A stretch of DNA of 64,000 nucleotides, taken from the NCBI GenBank assembly GCA_019636335.1, contig JAHBXR010000009.1, positions 62,001-126,000 on the forward strand. The letters run 5' to 3'. Position numbers and translations under genes: made by a program. How positions within the stretch are numbered: the stretch's first letter is position 1; every line of letters begins with the position of its first letter. The notes below the pieces were generated by a model. It was not told the origin of the DNA. It did not search any database and worked only from the letters and a program-made list of their open reading frames with translations. Below are positions 55,852-64,000 of this stretch, one piece after another. The DNA comes from Pirellulales bacterium. Its GTDB lineage: Bacteria; Planctomycetota; Planctomycetia; Pirellulales; JAEUIK01.

Positions 55852-55924
55852 TAGCACAGACGATTTTCCGCACAACGTTTGCTCAAGTCGGAAAATCGTC
55901 CGTGTCGCGCAGCGACAAGAGGTG
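55852..55924. repeat. Two-hairpin repeat with covarying stems, copy 2
   Basis: Hairpin 1: CACAGACGATTTTCCG (55855-55870) pairs with 55889-55904 across an 18-base loop, one mismatch. Hairpin 2: TGTCGC (55903-55908) pairs with GCGACA (55912-55917) across GCA. Same flanks (TAGCAC...GAGGTG) as 34852-34925. Three base pairs in hairpin 1 and one in hairpin 2 differ between the copies on both strands together, keeping the pairing. It lies 20 bases after the acyl-CoA dehydrogenase stop. Confidence 0.75.
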
Positions 55925-55975
55925 TGGTTGGCGGCCAAGAATTCCGCTGAACACAAGAGAGTCGCGGGTAGAAGT

Positions 55976-55998
55976 GGCACAGGCTGCTAGCCTGTGCC
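55976..55998. repeat. GGCACAGGCT palindrome, copy 2
   Basis: GGCACAGGCT and AGCCTGTGCC form a perfect 10-base hairpin around GCT... the centre (55986-55988). It has the same core as the element at 33693-33713, preceded by AAGT. It lies in a non-coding 290-base stretch that also holds the two-hairpin repeat and the next palindrome. Confidence 0.7.
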
Positions 55999-56036
55999 GA
56001 TCACCAATTGATCCGCGCTGAGCTCAACTCTCCGCC

Positions 56037-56055
56037 CACCGGCTGACAGCCGGTG
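56037..56055. repeat. CACCGGCT palindrome, variant copy 3
   Basis: CACCGGCT (56037-56044) pairs with AGCCGGTG (56048-56055) around GAC, followed by CCACC. It has the same CCACnGGCTG...CAGCCnGTGCCAC layout as the GCACAGGCTG palindromes with one stem pair exchanged, so I count it as a variant of the same family placed 40 bases from copy 2. Confidence 0.55.
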
Positions 56056-56123
56056 CCACCGTCGATGAAGTCGCTAACCGACATTTTTTTCAGGCAACTA
56101 AGCTCGGGCGAATCGCTCGGCAG

Positions 56124-56549
56124 CTACTCCTCCGAACCCGGCCGATCACGGCGCGTCTGCTTCTTGCGCGACTGAGCCTGTTTAGAATCGAGCCGTCGAG
56201 CCACGGCCGCGCGCGACGGTTTTGTCGGCCGCCGTTTGCGCGGCGGCACCGCCACGCTAGCGAGCATCTCGCGCAGCTTGTACAGACAATCGTCCACATT
56301 GCGTCCTTGGTCGCGATAGCGTTGGCTGCTGATCACCAGGTGCCCCTCGGTCGTCAGACGCGAGCCAAACTTCGTCTCGAAGCGCTCGCGCACGTCGGGG
56401 GGCAAGGCCGCGCTGCGGCGCGCGTCCCAGCGCAGCACCGCCTTCGAGTTCACTTTGTTCACGTTCTGCCCGCCCGGGCCCGAGCTACGCGCGTAGGTGA
56501 ACTCCAGTTCCTCGGTCGGAATCGTGATGCGGGGTGAGACGCGTAGCAT
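56124..56549 (-). CDS. arfB: Peptidyl-tRNA hydrolase ArfB (stalled-ribosome rescue)
   Basis: A 141-residue release-factor-like protein. GGQ at residues 26-28 (SSGPGGQNVNKVNSKAVLRWD) is the ester-hydrolysis motif. There is no codon-recognition domain, and the C-terminal 35 residues are a Lys/Arg-rich tail (RKRRPTKPSRAAVARRLDSKQAQSRKK, ending RRDRP) that inserts into the empty mRNA channel in ArfB proteins. It rescues ribosomes stalled on mRNAs without stop codons. It is divergent from the beta-propeller lipoprotein gene and lies beside a repeat-filled gap. Confidence 0.93.
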   Translation of the reverse strand: MLRVSPRITIPTEELEFTYARSSGPGGQNVNKVNSKAVLRWDARRSAALPPDVRERFETKFGSRLTTEGHLVISSQRYRDQGRNVDDCLYKLREMLASVAVPPRKRRPTKPSRAAVARRLDSKQAQSRKKQTRRDRPGSEE

Positions 56550-56652
56550 GGCAACGGAACAACTGGCCGGTCGGTGCGCAACTCCAGTATAGTGTAATCG
56601 AATCGTGTCCGATCGCGGGCACGCGCGTCACCTACCTGTGGATCGCGGTCCT

Positions 56653-58125
56653 GTGAAAGACGGCCCCGCGCAACAATCGATGCCAGCAACGCTCGTATTC
56701 GCCCTGATTCTGGCGGGCTGTGGTGCTCCGCCCGGCAACACCGCTCCCCCCAGCGATGCCACGCAAACCAAGACCAGCTCCGCGCCGGCGAGCGCCACAA
56801 TCGCATTGCCCGAGGATCTCGGCACGCGCAAAGCAGGCGAGGATTGGCCCTGTTTTCTCGGCCCCACGCACGACAGCCGCTCGAGCGAGACGGGGCTCGT
56901 CACCCCCTGGCCGCGCACCGGTCCTCCCGTCCTCTGGCACCGCCGGCTCGGCACCGGCTACGGCGCGCCCACCATCAGCCGCGGACGGCTCTTTGTCTTC
57001 GATCGCGTGGGAGACTTCGCGCGGCTCGCCTGCTGCGAGAGCGAGACGGGCAAGGAACTCTGGAAGTTCGAATACCCGACCGCCTACGAAGATCTGTATG
57101 GCTACAACAACGGTCCGCGCTGTTCGCCGGTGGTCGATGGCGACCGCGTCTATCTCTACGGCGCCGAGGGGATGCTCCACTGCCTGAACATCGTCGATGG
57201 TTCGCTGCGTTGGAAGGTCGACACCACGCGCGACTACAACGTCGTGCAAAATTTCTTCGGCGTCGGCAGCACCCCCCTCCTCGAAGGCGACCTGCTGCTC
57301 GTGCAGGTGGGGGGCTCCGTGCCGGGCCGCGGCGACATCATGAGTGGCAACCTGCTGCCCAACGGCACCGCGCTCGTCGCCTTCGACAAGTTCACCGGCA
57401 AGGAGAAATACCGCACCGGCGACGAGCTGGCCAGCTACTCGAGCCCCATCGCCACGACTCTCGACGGCCGACGCTGGGGTTTTCTATTTGCCCGAGGCGG
57501 ATTGCTCGGCTTCGATCCGGCCAGTGGTAAAGTCGACTTCCACTACCCATGGCGCGCCAAGATTGCCGAAAGCGTCAATGCCAGCACACCGGTCCTCGTC
57601 GGGAACCGCGCCTTCATTTCCGAATGCTACGGCCCCGGCAGCTCGCTGCTGCAATACAGCCCCGGAAAGTACGAACTGCTCTGGGCCGACGATCCCCGCC
57701 GCCGCGACAAAGCCATGCAAACGCACTGGAACACCTGCGTCTATCACGAAGGCGTGCTGTACGGTTCCAGCGGCCGGCACGCCGAAAACGCCGAACTCCG
57801 CGCCATCGATCTCGACACGGGCCAGGTACGCTGGAGCGAGCCCAACCTCTCGCGCTCGTCCCTGCTCTACGTCGACCGTCACTTCGTCTGCCTGACCGAA
57901 TATGGCGAGTTGATCTTGCTGCGGGCCACACCTGAGAAGTTCGACGTCGTCTCGCACTCCCCCATTCTCGATCTGAAGGCAGGCGCCGGCGAGCTCGCCG
58001 AGCCGAGCCCGCAGCAACTGATCCGCTACCCCGCCTGGGCCGCGCCGATCCTCTCGCACGGGCTGATGTACATCCGAGACGAGAACCGGCTCGTCTGCTT
58101 GGAGCTGATTCCGGAGAAGAATTAG
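56653..58125 (+). CDS. Lipoprotein with PQQ-like beta-propeller
   Basis: A 490-residue protein if it starts at the GTG at 56653, giving a signal with one Lys and a lipobox (VFALILAGC); the ATG at 56680 would give a shorter signal with no positive charge. After a Ser/Thr/Ala linker comes WPCFLGPTHDSRS, then blades with GRLFVFDRVGDFARLACCESETGKELW, GDRVYLYGAEGMLHCLNIVDGSLRWKV, and VLYGSSGRHAENAELRAIDLDTGQVRW. These are PQQ-enzyme-repeat strands (ALDxxTGxxxW), but the cofactor-binding residues of true PQQ dehydrogenases are not evident. It is a typical planctomycete periplasmic 'outer membrane protein assembly-like' propeller. Confidence 0.85.
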   Translation: MKDGPAQQSMPATLVFALILAGCGAPPGNTAPPSDATQTKTSSAPASATIALPEDLGTRKAGEDWPCFLGPTHDSRSSETGLVTPWPRTGPPVLWHRRLGTGYGAPTISRGRLFVFDRVGDFARLACCESETGKELWKFEYPTAYEDLYGYNNGPRCSPVVDGDRVYLYGAEGMLHCLNIVDGSLRWKVDTTRDYNVVQNFFGVGSTPLLEGDLLLVQVGGSVPGRGDIMSGNLLPNGTALVAFDKFTGKEKYRTGDELASYSSPIATTLDGRRWGFLFARGGLLGFDPASGKVDFHYPWRAKIAESVNASTPVLVGNRAFISECYGPGSSLLQYSPGKYELLWADDPRRRDKAMQTHWNTCVYHEGVLYGSSGRHAENAELRAIDLDTGQVRWSEPNLSRSSLLYVDRHFVCLTEYGELILLRATPEKFDVVSHSPILDLKAGAGELAEPSPQQLIRYPAWAAPILSHGLMYIRDENRLVCLELIPEKN

Positions 58126-58126
58126 C

Positions 58127-58942
58127 TCAAGCCACTTGGCACGCCGAGAGATGGTGAAACGCGCGTTGCGTGTCGCGCAAGAGCAACGCATAGTCGGCGT
58201 TCTCGACCGCCTCGCCGAACAGCTCGACGTCGCAGTAGCCGTCGTAGCCCGCGGCGGCAAAGCCCGACAGGATTTCTTTCAGCGGTAACGCGCCCGTCCC
58301 CAGCGGGCAACGATTCTGCTCCGCGCCGGGTGTCTTGTGACTGTCGGCCAAATGCACGATCGACACGCGCGCGGCCAACTCGGGAATCCGCGCCAAAAGC
58401 TGTGGATGGTCGCCAAAGTGGTACGTGTCGAACGCCAGACGCACATAGTTCGCATCGAACGGCACCATCAACTCGAGCGTGTCGTCGAGACACGTGAGGA
58501 AGGTCCAGTCAGCGGCGTAGTTCACATGCATCGGCTCGATCGCCAACGGCACGTTCAATTCACCCGCCAGCGGCACCAGTTGAGCCAACGCGTCGCGAAA
58601 CAATCGCCGGGCGTGGCCATGCGTATGGCCGCCGCGGCCACCAGTGTAGAGCACCAGGCAACCGGCCTTCATCGCGCCGGCCAGCCGGATCGCGTCGCGG
58701 GCATCGTCGACGCTGTCGCGAAACGAACGGCCGTCGCTCCCCGTGAAACCGCCCCCCCACAGCAGGTTCGAGACCGCCAAACCACTCTCTTCGAGCAGCT
58801 CGATCCCTTTTTCCTCGCCGAAGTCGGAAAGCTTCTGCCGCCACACGCCGATCGCGGGTATACCTGCCCGCGCGTAGTGCGCGACATCTTCTTCAAAGGA
58901 CCACCGGTAGGTGGTCACTTCGTTCATCGACAGCCTGGCCAT
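58127..58942 (-). CDS. Sugar phosphate isomerase/epimerase-like TIM barrel (second)
   Basis: A 271-residue xylose-isomerase-like barrel. VSNLLWGGGFTGSD, LVLYTGGRGGHTHG, PLAIEPMHVNYAADW, VRLAFDTYHFGDH, IVHLADSHK and DVELFGE supply the expected Glu, Asp, His and Glu metal ligands on successive strands. Start at the ATG at 58942 (MARLSMNEVTTYRW). It is convergent with the propeller lipoprotein (stops two bases apart). It is only distantly similar to the isomerase at 31393-32391; substrate unknown. Confidence 0.85.
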   Translation of the reverse strand: MARLSMNEVTTYRWSFEEDVAHYARAGIPAIGVWRQKLSDFGEEKGIELLEESGLAVSNLLWGGGFTGSDGRSFRDSVDDARDAIRLAGAMKAGCLVLYTGGRGGHTHGHARRLFRDALAQLVPLAGELNVPLAIEPMHVNYAADWTFLTCLDDTLELMVPFDANYVRLAFDTYHFGDHPQLLARIPELAARVSIVHLADSHKTPGAEQNRCPLGTGALPLKEILSGFAAAGYDGYCDVELFGEAVENADYALLLRDTQRAFHHLSACQVA

Positions 58943-59269
58943 CCGTGTATGCTCCCTCGCTCCGTCCGGCACACGGCCGAACGAGCCGAGGGCGTAGTAT
59001 GAAAAAAGAGTACGGCGCTGTAAAGCGACCCGCTAGCACGCCCCCCTCCCGAGCCTGCACCGCCGCGGAATTTTCCGGTGTTCTGGGGCACTTTCGCGCA
59101 CCCACAAAAAAAGTTCGCCTCGCGCCACCCAGTTTGCCGGGCACGTCCCGATCACCCAGCTTATCAGTGGCGATTCTCTGGCTTGCCTTCCCCCCTCGTG
59201 CTGGCATTGGGCAGCCTGGACCGAAGTGATGTTGACCGTCGCAGGTCGCGCCGGGAGACTGTGCCCCCG

Positions 59270-60448
59270 ATGCGACTACTCTCGCGCTATGTCCTGATCG
59301 AGGTCTCGAAGGTCTTCTTCGTTGCGCTGGCCTCGCTCACGTTGCTGCTGTTGATCGTGGGGGTGGTCCGCGAGGCGACCGATCAAGGGCTGGGCATCGG
59401 CCAGATTGTGCTGCTGCTCCCCTACATCCTGCCCGACGCCCTGCGCTTCACCGTGCCGGCGACGGTCCTCTTTGCCGTTTCGACCGTCTACGGCCGCATG
59501 GCCGGCTCGAACGAGATCGTGGCCATCAAGTCGCTCGGCATCAGTCCGATGACGGTCGTCTGGCCGACGCTCGTCCTGACGTTCCTGCTGAGCCTGTGTA
59601 CCGTCTGGCTCAACGACCTGGCGGTCTCCTGGGGGCGCAACGGCATCCGCCGCGTGGCGATCGAGGCGGTCGAAGACATCGCCTACGGCATGCTGCGCAC
59701 GCAGCGTTCCTACAGCTCGGAACGCTTCTCGATCAACGTGAAACGGGTCGAGGGGCGCAAGCTGCTGATGCCGACCCTCTCGTTTCACGGCAAGAAGCCG
59801 ATGACGGTCATCGCCGAGGACGCCGAGCTCCGCTCCGACCCATCGCAGGGCCTTCTGAAGATCATCTGCCACAACTACACCGTCGAAGGGGGAGAGGAAC
59901 TCCGTTTGCGCGATCCCGATGTCTTCGAGATCGAATTCCCGCTGCTCGACGCCAGCCGCGTCGATCGCAACGAAGAGGTCCCCTCGAAGCTCCCCATGTG
60001 GGTCTTTCGCGAGAAGATCGACAAGCAGATCGTGCGCGTCGAGGACCAGAAGCGCAAGATGGCCGCCCTGGCCGGCCTGCAATTGATGACGGGAGACTTC
60101 CCCGGCCTGGCCGGAAACGAATGGGCCGTGCAGAACGAGACCCTCAAGGCCTACAACGAGCAACTCCACCGCCTCTACACCGAACCGCAACGCCGCTGGG
60201 CCAACGGCTTCAGTTGCCTCTGCTTTGCCATGGTCGGCATTCCGCTGGCCGTCCGCCAGCGCAACGCCGACCTGCTCACCAGCTTCTTTCTCTGCTTCCT
60301 GCCCATCTTGATCGTCTACTACCCGTTCCTGGCGTTCAGCGTCGACGCCTCGAAACAAGGCGATTTGCCCCCGATCTCGATCTGGAGCGGCAACGTCGTG
60401 CTCGCCGCCGCCGGCGTCTACCTGTTCCGCTATGTCGTCCGGTACTGA
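59270..60448 (+). CDS. LptF/LptG-family lipopolysaccharide-export permease
   Basis: A 392-residue inner-membrane protein. LSRYVLIEVSKVFFVALASLTLLLLIVGVV is the standard YjgP/YjgQ opening (RYVxxE, then helix 1). Helices 2-3 contain LRFTVPATVLFAVSTVYGRMAGSNEIVAIKSLGISP, the conserved coupling segment, a periplasmic beta-rich domain spans about residues 140-290, and three more helices end the protein. In proteobacteria LptF and LptG form the LptB2FG transporter. Only one copy is present here and its ATPase is not adjacent. Start at the ATG at 59270, first residues MRLLSRY as expected. Confidence 0.9.
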   Translation: MRLLSRYVLIEVSKVFFVALASLTLLLLIVGVVREATDQGLGIGQIVLLLPYILPDALRFTVPATVLFAVSTVYGRMAGSNEIVAIKSLGISPMTVVWPTLVLTFLLSLCTVWLNDLAVSWGRNGIRRVAIEAVEDIAYGMLRTQRSYSSERFSINVKRVEGRKLLMPTLSFHGKKPMTVIAEDAELRSDPSQGLLKIICHNYTVEGGEELRLRDPDVFEIEFPLLDASRVDRNEEVPSKLPMWVFREKIDKQIVRVEDQKRKMAALAGLQLMTGDFPGLAGNEWAVQNETLKAYNEQLHRLYTEPQRRWANGFSCLCFAMVGIPLAVRQRNADLLTSFFLCFLPILIVYYPFLAFSVDASKQGDLPPISIWSGNVVLAAAGVYLFRYVVRY

Positions 60449-60510
60449 GGCCCATCACTTACCCGGCGGGGCCAAACGGTTATCGCACACGACCTCGACA
60501 AGCTCGTTTC

Positions 60511-60759
60511 ATGCCCCGACACGAACTCACGCTGCCCGAATTGGGACTGCCGCACATCACACCAACCGCCAGCGTATGGTTGGTCGAGAAAGGGAGCGAG
60601 GTGACGGTCGGCGACCGCTTGCTCGAGGTCCTCTGCGGTAGCGTAACGGTCGATTTATCCGCTCCGGCAAGCGGCGTGCTCGCCGAGATATGCGTGGAAG
60701 AAGACGAACCGCTCACAGTCGGGCAGGTGCTAGCCGTAATCGAGAGCGACGAGGAATAG
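60511..60759 (+). CDS. Stand-alone lipoyl-like domain lacking the acceptor lysine
   Basis: An 82-residue protein that is just one lipoyl/biotinyl fold: LTLPELGLPHITPTASVWLVEKGSEVTVGDRLLEV, then LCGSVTVDLSAPASGVLAEI and VGQVLAVIES. Lined up with the usual E-T-D-K-A motif of lipoyl domains, it has L-C-G-S-V, so Ser44 stands where the modified Lys should be. It therefore probably cannot carry lipoate, and acts as a structural or scaffold domain. It lies 62 bases after the LptF/G gene. No dehydrogenase genes are nearby. Confidence 0.8.
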   Translation: MPRHELTLPELGLPHITPTASVWLVEKGSEVTVGDRLLEVLCGSVTVDLSAPASGVLAEICVEEDEPLTVGQVLAVIESDEE

Positions 60760-60776
60760 ACGAACCGCTCCTCGCT

Positions 60777-61433
60777 CTAACTTTTCACCAATTCCAGCGT
60801 CCCCCAAAGGCTCGGATCCGTATCGAACGGAAATCCATCGGGGCAACTGAAGATCTGCCGCCCCAGGGCATGATCGCGCACCAGATAGGTGAACCCCAAC
60901 CGCGGATGTTCTACCGCCCCGAAGCCCGTCAGGGCGGCTGCTGGAATCAACACGTCCATCACGTAGCCGTCGACGCGGCGCTCGCTGCGCACCTGTAGCG
61001 AACGACTGGGCGCCTGGCGTGCATCTTCCTTCGCGCGATGGATGATGAGCTGCTCGACGTGCGGGTCCTCGCGACGCCCGCCGGCGCCGAACGGGATCGC
61101 CACGAAGCGATGGCAGAAACGGCTGGCGCGGTGGACGTTGTGCGTATCGCGGGTGTCGAGAAACAGTTCGACCCCGTCACATTCCGTCGGCCGGCCAAGA
61201 TCGCACCGCGTGGGCAAGCGCTTGCCCGAAACGCGAATGTTGAACGCCAGGCCGGCATCGCTCCAGCCGGCGCGAACATCGGCAAAGGGCTCCTGCCCGT
61301 CCAGCTCGCAGAAGGCGGGCAGACGATGCTCGTCCCCCAACTGCGGACCCGCGTCGCTCCACAAACGGGGAGTGGGACGGCAGGGCGCCGACAGGCGGAA
61401 CAGGAATCGGGATGGCAGCAGTTGTTCGCTCAT
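60777..61433 (-). CDS. CBM9/DOMON-like beta-sandwich protein
   Basis: A 218-residue protein. SAPCRPTPRLWSDAGPQLGDEHRLPAFCELDGQEPFADVRAGWSDAGLAF matches the opening of CBM9-like/DOMON sandwiches, where W-D-E-A-Y/F-L strands are typical. CDGVELFLDTRD and VMDVLIPAAAL follow the same family pattern. It has no signal peptide and no catalytic domain. Family members bind sugars or act as sensor modules; role here unknown. It lies 13 bases downstream of uvrA on the same strand (uvrA stop 61447, this start 61433), so it may be cotranscribed. Confidence 0.7.
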   Translation of the reverse strand: MSEQLLPSRFLFRLSAPCRPTPRLWSDAGPQLGDEHRLPAFCELDGQEPFADVRAGWSDAGLAFNIRVSGKRLPTRCDLGRPTECDGVELFLDTRDTHNVHRASRFCHRFVAIPFGAGGRREDPHVEQLIIHRAKEDARQAPSRSLQVRSERRVDGYVMDVLIPAAALTGFGAVEHPRLGFTYLVRDHALGRQIFSCPDGFPFDTDPSLWGTLELVKS

Positions 61434-61446
61434 GGTCTCGTCGCCA

Positions 61447-64000
61447 CTAAACCTTCGCGCCTAGCTCATCGAGATGCTCGCGGAGGAAATCGGCCAGATC
61501 GCCCCGCGCCAGATCCTCGACCTCGCGGAAGCGGATCTTGATCACGTCCTTATCGGGTCGTTCCGAGCTGAACTCGCGCTCGCAACCCATCTCGGCCACG
61601 CGCCCCAGCGCAAAGCGATCCTTCGGCCCCGTCAGCACCAGCTCGACCGCCGCGCGGCGCTTCGTATAGATGCTGGCCCACGGTTCGTCCTGGCCGGGCA
61701 CGCGCAGATGGACCACCTGCTGGTTGTTCCACAGGAACTGCCCCTCGGAAGCCGCCTCGCTCAGCATCTCGCAGAGATCCTCGAGTACTTCCAGTTCCCA
61801 TTGCACCTGCTTGCCCGGCGGGAAGCCCTTGCGCGAGAAGTGCCACTTCTGCCCCAGCACCTTCCAGGGCATTACATCCTCGGGATTCTGCTGCGCCTTG
61901 GTGGCCAGCTTGGCAAACGAGGCGACCGCCTCTTCGACGAACGTCCAGAACGCCGGCCGGTCGATCTCGTCGAGCGTGTGGACCCGCATGCGGATCTCCT
62001 GCCACGGTCCGCGCAGATTCTTGCACTTCACCCGCGGCTCGTGGCCGTAGACGGGGAGGTCGGGCAGCTCGTTGAGCGGCTTCAGCTCCAACCGCGCCAC
62101 GAGATCCTCACGGCGGAAGGCGTTCTTCGCCACGCGGAACTTCAGTTCCAACAGCCAGGGATCTCCCGTGAGCGCGTGCAAGAACCAGCCATCGTTCTTT
62201 TGCTCGCCGGCAACTTCGACCACCGTGCGGCTGTTCCAATCGGTCGGGCTGAAATCGGAGATCTCGTGGACGCGGTCGACCAGGCGCGCCAGGATGCGGC
62301 CATCCCACTTGCACGGGGCGCCATTGCGCGCCACCCGGTCTACCGTGTGCCAGCGCCGACCATCGGCCTCCCACGGCATCTTCACGTCGCGGCCAACGTG
62401 ATTGATGTCCACGTCCCCCTGGCGTTGGGCCTCCGCGGCGGCAAAATCGTACTGCTGTCGCGGCCGGTGAGGGCCGGCCTCGAGAACGGGCGCGAGGGCG
62501 AGCCCCGTGTGACTCGTCAGCAGCAATTCCTTCCCGGCACCAGCTCGAGACTTGGACGCTTTCGATTTCGACGCCCGTTTACCGCTGCTCGCGGCGGCCT
62601 GCTTCGCGTGCTCGGCCACCCTCTCGGGCGTGCCGGCCACGACGATCTGCCCGCCCCCTTCGCCCGCCTCCGGGCCGACGTCGATGATCCAGTCGGCTGT
62701 CTTGATGACGTCCAAGTTGTGCTCCACGGCGACCACGGTGTTCCCCAATTCGACCAGCCGATTGAGCACGTCGAGCAGCTTGACCAGATCGTCGAAGTGC
62801 AGCCCCGTGGTCGGTTCGTCGAGCAGGTAGAGCGTGCGTCCCGTGTCGGGCCGGGCCAGCTCGGCGGCCAGCTTCACGCGTTGCGACTCCCCCCCCGATA
62901 GAGTCGGCGCGGCCTGGCCGAGTTGCAAGTAGTCGAGCCCCACGTCGCACAGCGTTTCGAGCACGCGGCGAATCTTGGGAATGTTCTCGAACAGTTCCGC
63001 CGCCTCGCGGCAGGTGAGCGACAGCACGTCCGCGATGCTCTGACCGCGATAGCGAATCGCCAGCGTCTCGGGATTGTAGCGCTGGCCACGGCACGTATCG
63101 CACTCGATCCAGATGTCGGGCAGAAAGTGCATCTCGACGCGAAGCTGACCGTTCCCCTCGCACGTCTCGCAGCGCCCCCCCGGCACGTTGAAGCTGAAAC
63201 GCCGCGACGTGTAGCCACGCAGCTTGGCATCGGGCAACTGCGCAAAGAGATTGCGAATCAGATCGAACACCCCCGTGTACGTGGCAGGGTTCGACGTGGG
63301 CGTGTTCCCCAACGGCTGCTGATCGACGCGGATCACCTTGTTGATATGCTCGAGGCCGCGTATCCCCTCGTGCGCGCCGGGAGTCGTGATCGAACGGTGC
63401 AGCACGCGGGCCAGCGCCTGGTAGAGCACATCATCGACCAGCGAGCTCTTACCCGAGCCACTCACGCCGGTCACCGCTGTGAGCGTACCGAGCGGAATCC
63501 GCAAATCGACATTCTTTAAGTTGTGATGCCGCGCGCCGAGTACTTCGAGCCAGGCGCCTCCCGGCGGAATGAATTCGCCCTCGGCCGCGATGAGGGGCGG
63601 GGCCGTGGCGCTCTTGCGCGTCCGCTGGGCGGCTGCCGTGGCCTTGGTCCCCTTCTTCGCCGGCTTTCCGTTGGTGGGTGCAGGGGGCGCCATGCGACGA
63701 TCCGTCGGCACCGGCACCGCCTTCGTTCCCGAAAGGTACGGCCCCGTCACCGAACCCTTGCGCTTCGCCACTTCCTCGGGCGTGCCACGCGCTACGATCT
63801 CGCCGCCGAGATAGCCCGCGCCAGGACCAAAATCGAGCAGGTGATCGGCGCCCGCCACGACCTCGCGATCGTGCTCGACCAAGAGCAACGTATTGCCGAG
63901 ATCGCGCAGCTTGTACAGCGCGTTCAACAACCGTTGATTGTCGCGCGGGTGCAGGCCAATCGTCGGCTCGTCGAGCACATAGAGCACGCCCGTCAGGCCG
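61447..64000 (-). CDS. uvrA: Excinuclease ABC subunit A, 3' part, with an unusual C-terminal extension (partial)
   Basis: About 850 residues of the C-terminal part are present; the 5' end is past the right edge. The fragment opens with [18 protein letters not shown] (first ATPase, Walker B). The second ATPase has [17 protein letters not shown] (Walker A), a zinc finger (CETCEGNGQ...CDTCRGQ), [15 protein letters not shown] and [12 protein letters not shown]. Canonical UvrA should end soon after [11 protein letters not shown] (near 62470). Instead about 340 residues follow, and a Lys/Ser/Ala-rich insert precedes SHTG. UvrA recognises bulky DNA lesions and loads UvrB. The extension has no name I recognise; [17 protein letters not shown] and [17 protein letters not shown] suggest an alpha/beta domain. 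Confidence 0.95.
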   Translation of the reverse strand, partial: GLTGVLYVLDEPTIGLHPRDNQRLLNALYKLRDLGNTLLLVEHDREVVAGADHLLDFGPGAGYLGGEIVARGTPEEVAKRKGSVTGPYLSGTKAVPVPTDRRMAPPAPTNGKPAKKGTKATAAAQRTRKSATAPPLIAAEGEFIPPGGAWLEVLGARHHNLKNVDLRIPLGTLTAVTGVSGSGKSSLVDDVLYQALARVLHRSITTPGAHEGIRGLEHINKVIRVDQQPLGNTPTSNPATYTGVFDLIRNLFAQLPDAKLRGYTSRRFSFNVPGGRCETCEGNGQLRVEMHFLPDIWIECDTCRGQRYNPETLAIRYRGQSIADVLSLTCREAAELFENIPKIRRVLETLCDVGLDYLQLGQAAPTLSGGESQRVKLAAELARPDTGRTLYLLDEPTTGLHFDDLVKLLDVLNRLVELGNTVVAVEHNLDVIKTADWIIDVGPEAGEGGGQIVVAGTPERVAEHAKQAAASSGKRASKSKASKSRAGAGKELLLTSHTGLALAPVLEAGPHRPRQQYDFAAAEAQRQGDVDINHVGRDVKMPWEADGRRWHTVDRVARNGAPCKWDGRILARLVDRVHEISDFSPTDWNSRTVVEVAGEQKNDGWFLHALTGDPWLLELKFRVAKNAFRREDLVARLELKPLNELPDLPVYGHEPRVKCKNLRGPWQEIRMRVHTLDEIDRPAFWTFVEEAVASFAKLATKAQQNPEDVMPWKVLGQKWHFSRKGFPPGKQVQWELEVLEDLCEMLSEAASEGQFLWNNQQVVHLRVPGQDEPWASIYTKRRAAVELVLTGPKDRFALGRVAEMGCEREFSSERPDKDVIKIRFREVEDLARGDLADFLREHLDELGAKV

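Overview
This is a roughly 65% GC chromosomal segment that reads as a planctomycete, most likely of the Pirellulales. The main reasons are a 1013-residue PVC-type membrane dehydrogenase ending in a CxxCH cytochrome domain, a 1274-residue Ser/Thr kinase with a zinc ribbon and WD40 propeller, a PEP-CTERM-anchored surface protein, many short secreted or lipoprotein-type hypotheticals, and three families of dispersed palindromic repeats whose chance translations (NPKRERG-like, WHRLPAC-like) are familiar from planctomycete annotations. That assignment is inference from gene content; no rRNA or other phylogenetic marker lies in the window. I saw no tRNA, rRNA, CRISPR array, insertion sequence or prophage.

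Layout. 1-3662 (minus): 5' part of rph, then argF, argD and argB, transcribed argB-argD-argF. 4119-8067 (plus): a fatty-acid-synthase-type cluster of dehydratase, fabG, an enlarged acyl carrier protein, a second dehydratase and fabF. 8160-13027 (minus): a small membrane protein, miaB and glnE. 13377-14974 (plus): three consecutive hsp20 genes behind a consensus sigma-54 promoter with a palindrome upstream. 15367-17992 (plus): a circularly permuted ATP-grasp and its alpha-E partner. 18007-20182 (minus): a two-gene restriction-modification system whose nuclease carries a MutH/Sau3AI-like active site. 20244-26007: membrane metalloprotease, soluble histidine kinase, lipoprotein and two membrane-anchored hypotheticals. 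26245-29705 (plus): MTR-kinase-like kinase, exported nucleoside hydrolase and a fused double glycosyltransferase of the arsenosugar-associated families. 30049-34841: stand-alone receiver domain, EEP phosphatase/nuclease with TIM-barrel isomerase, and a split ThDP-dependent decarboxylase. 35947-40278 (minus): the WD40 kinase and a parD gene whose parE partner is broken. 40433-53121: surface and secreted proteins, nitroreductase, PVC cytochrome protein, MATE and EamA transporters and an FAD oxidoreductase. 53171-53786: a second broken toxin-antitoxin locus. 53997-64000: acyl-CoA dehydrogenase, arfB, a beta-propeller lipoprotein, a second TIM-barrel isomerase, an LptF/G-type permease, a lipoyl-like domain lacking its lysine, a CBM9-like protein, and the 3' half of a uvrA that carries an unusual C-terminal extension of about 340 residues.

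The window mixes housekeeping blocks (arginine synthesis, fatty-acid synthesis, nitrogen control, tRNA modification, DNA repair, ribosome rescue) with accessory islands (restriction-modification, decayed toxin-antitoxin loci). The signals I rate highest are the UvrA extension, the MutH-like restriction system, a two-hairpin repeat whose stems covary between copies, the sigma-54 hsp20 operon, and the kinase-hydrolase-glycosyltransferase island. No single wholly new defence or secretion system could be demonstrated from sequence alone.
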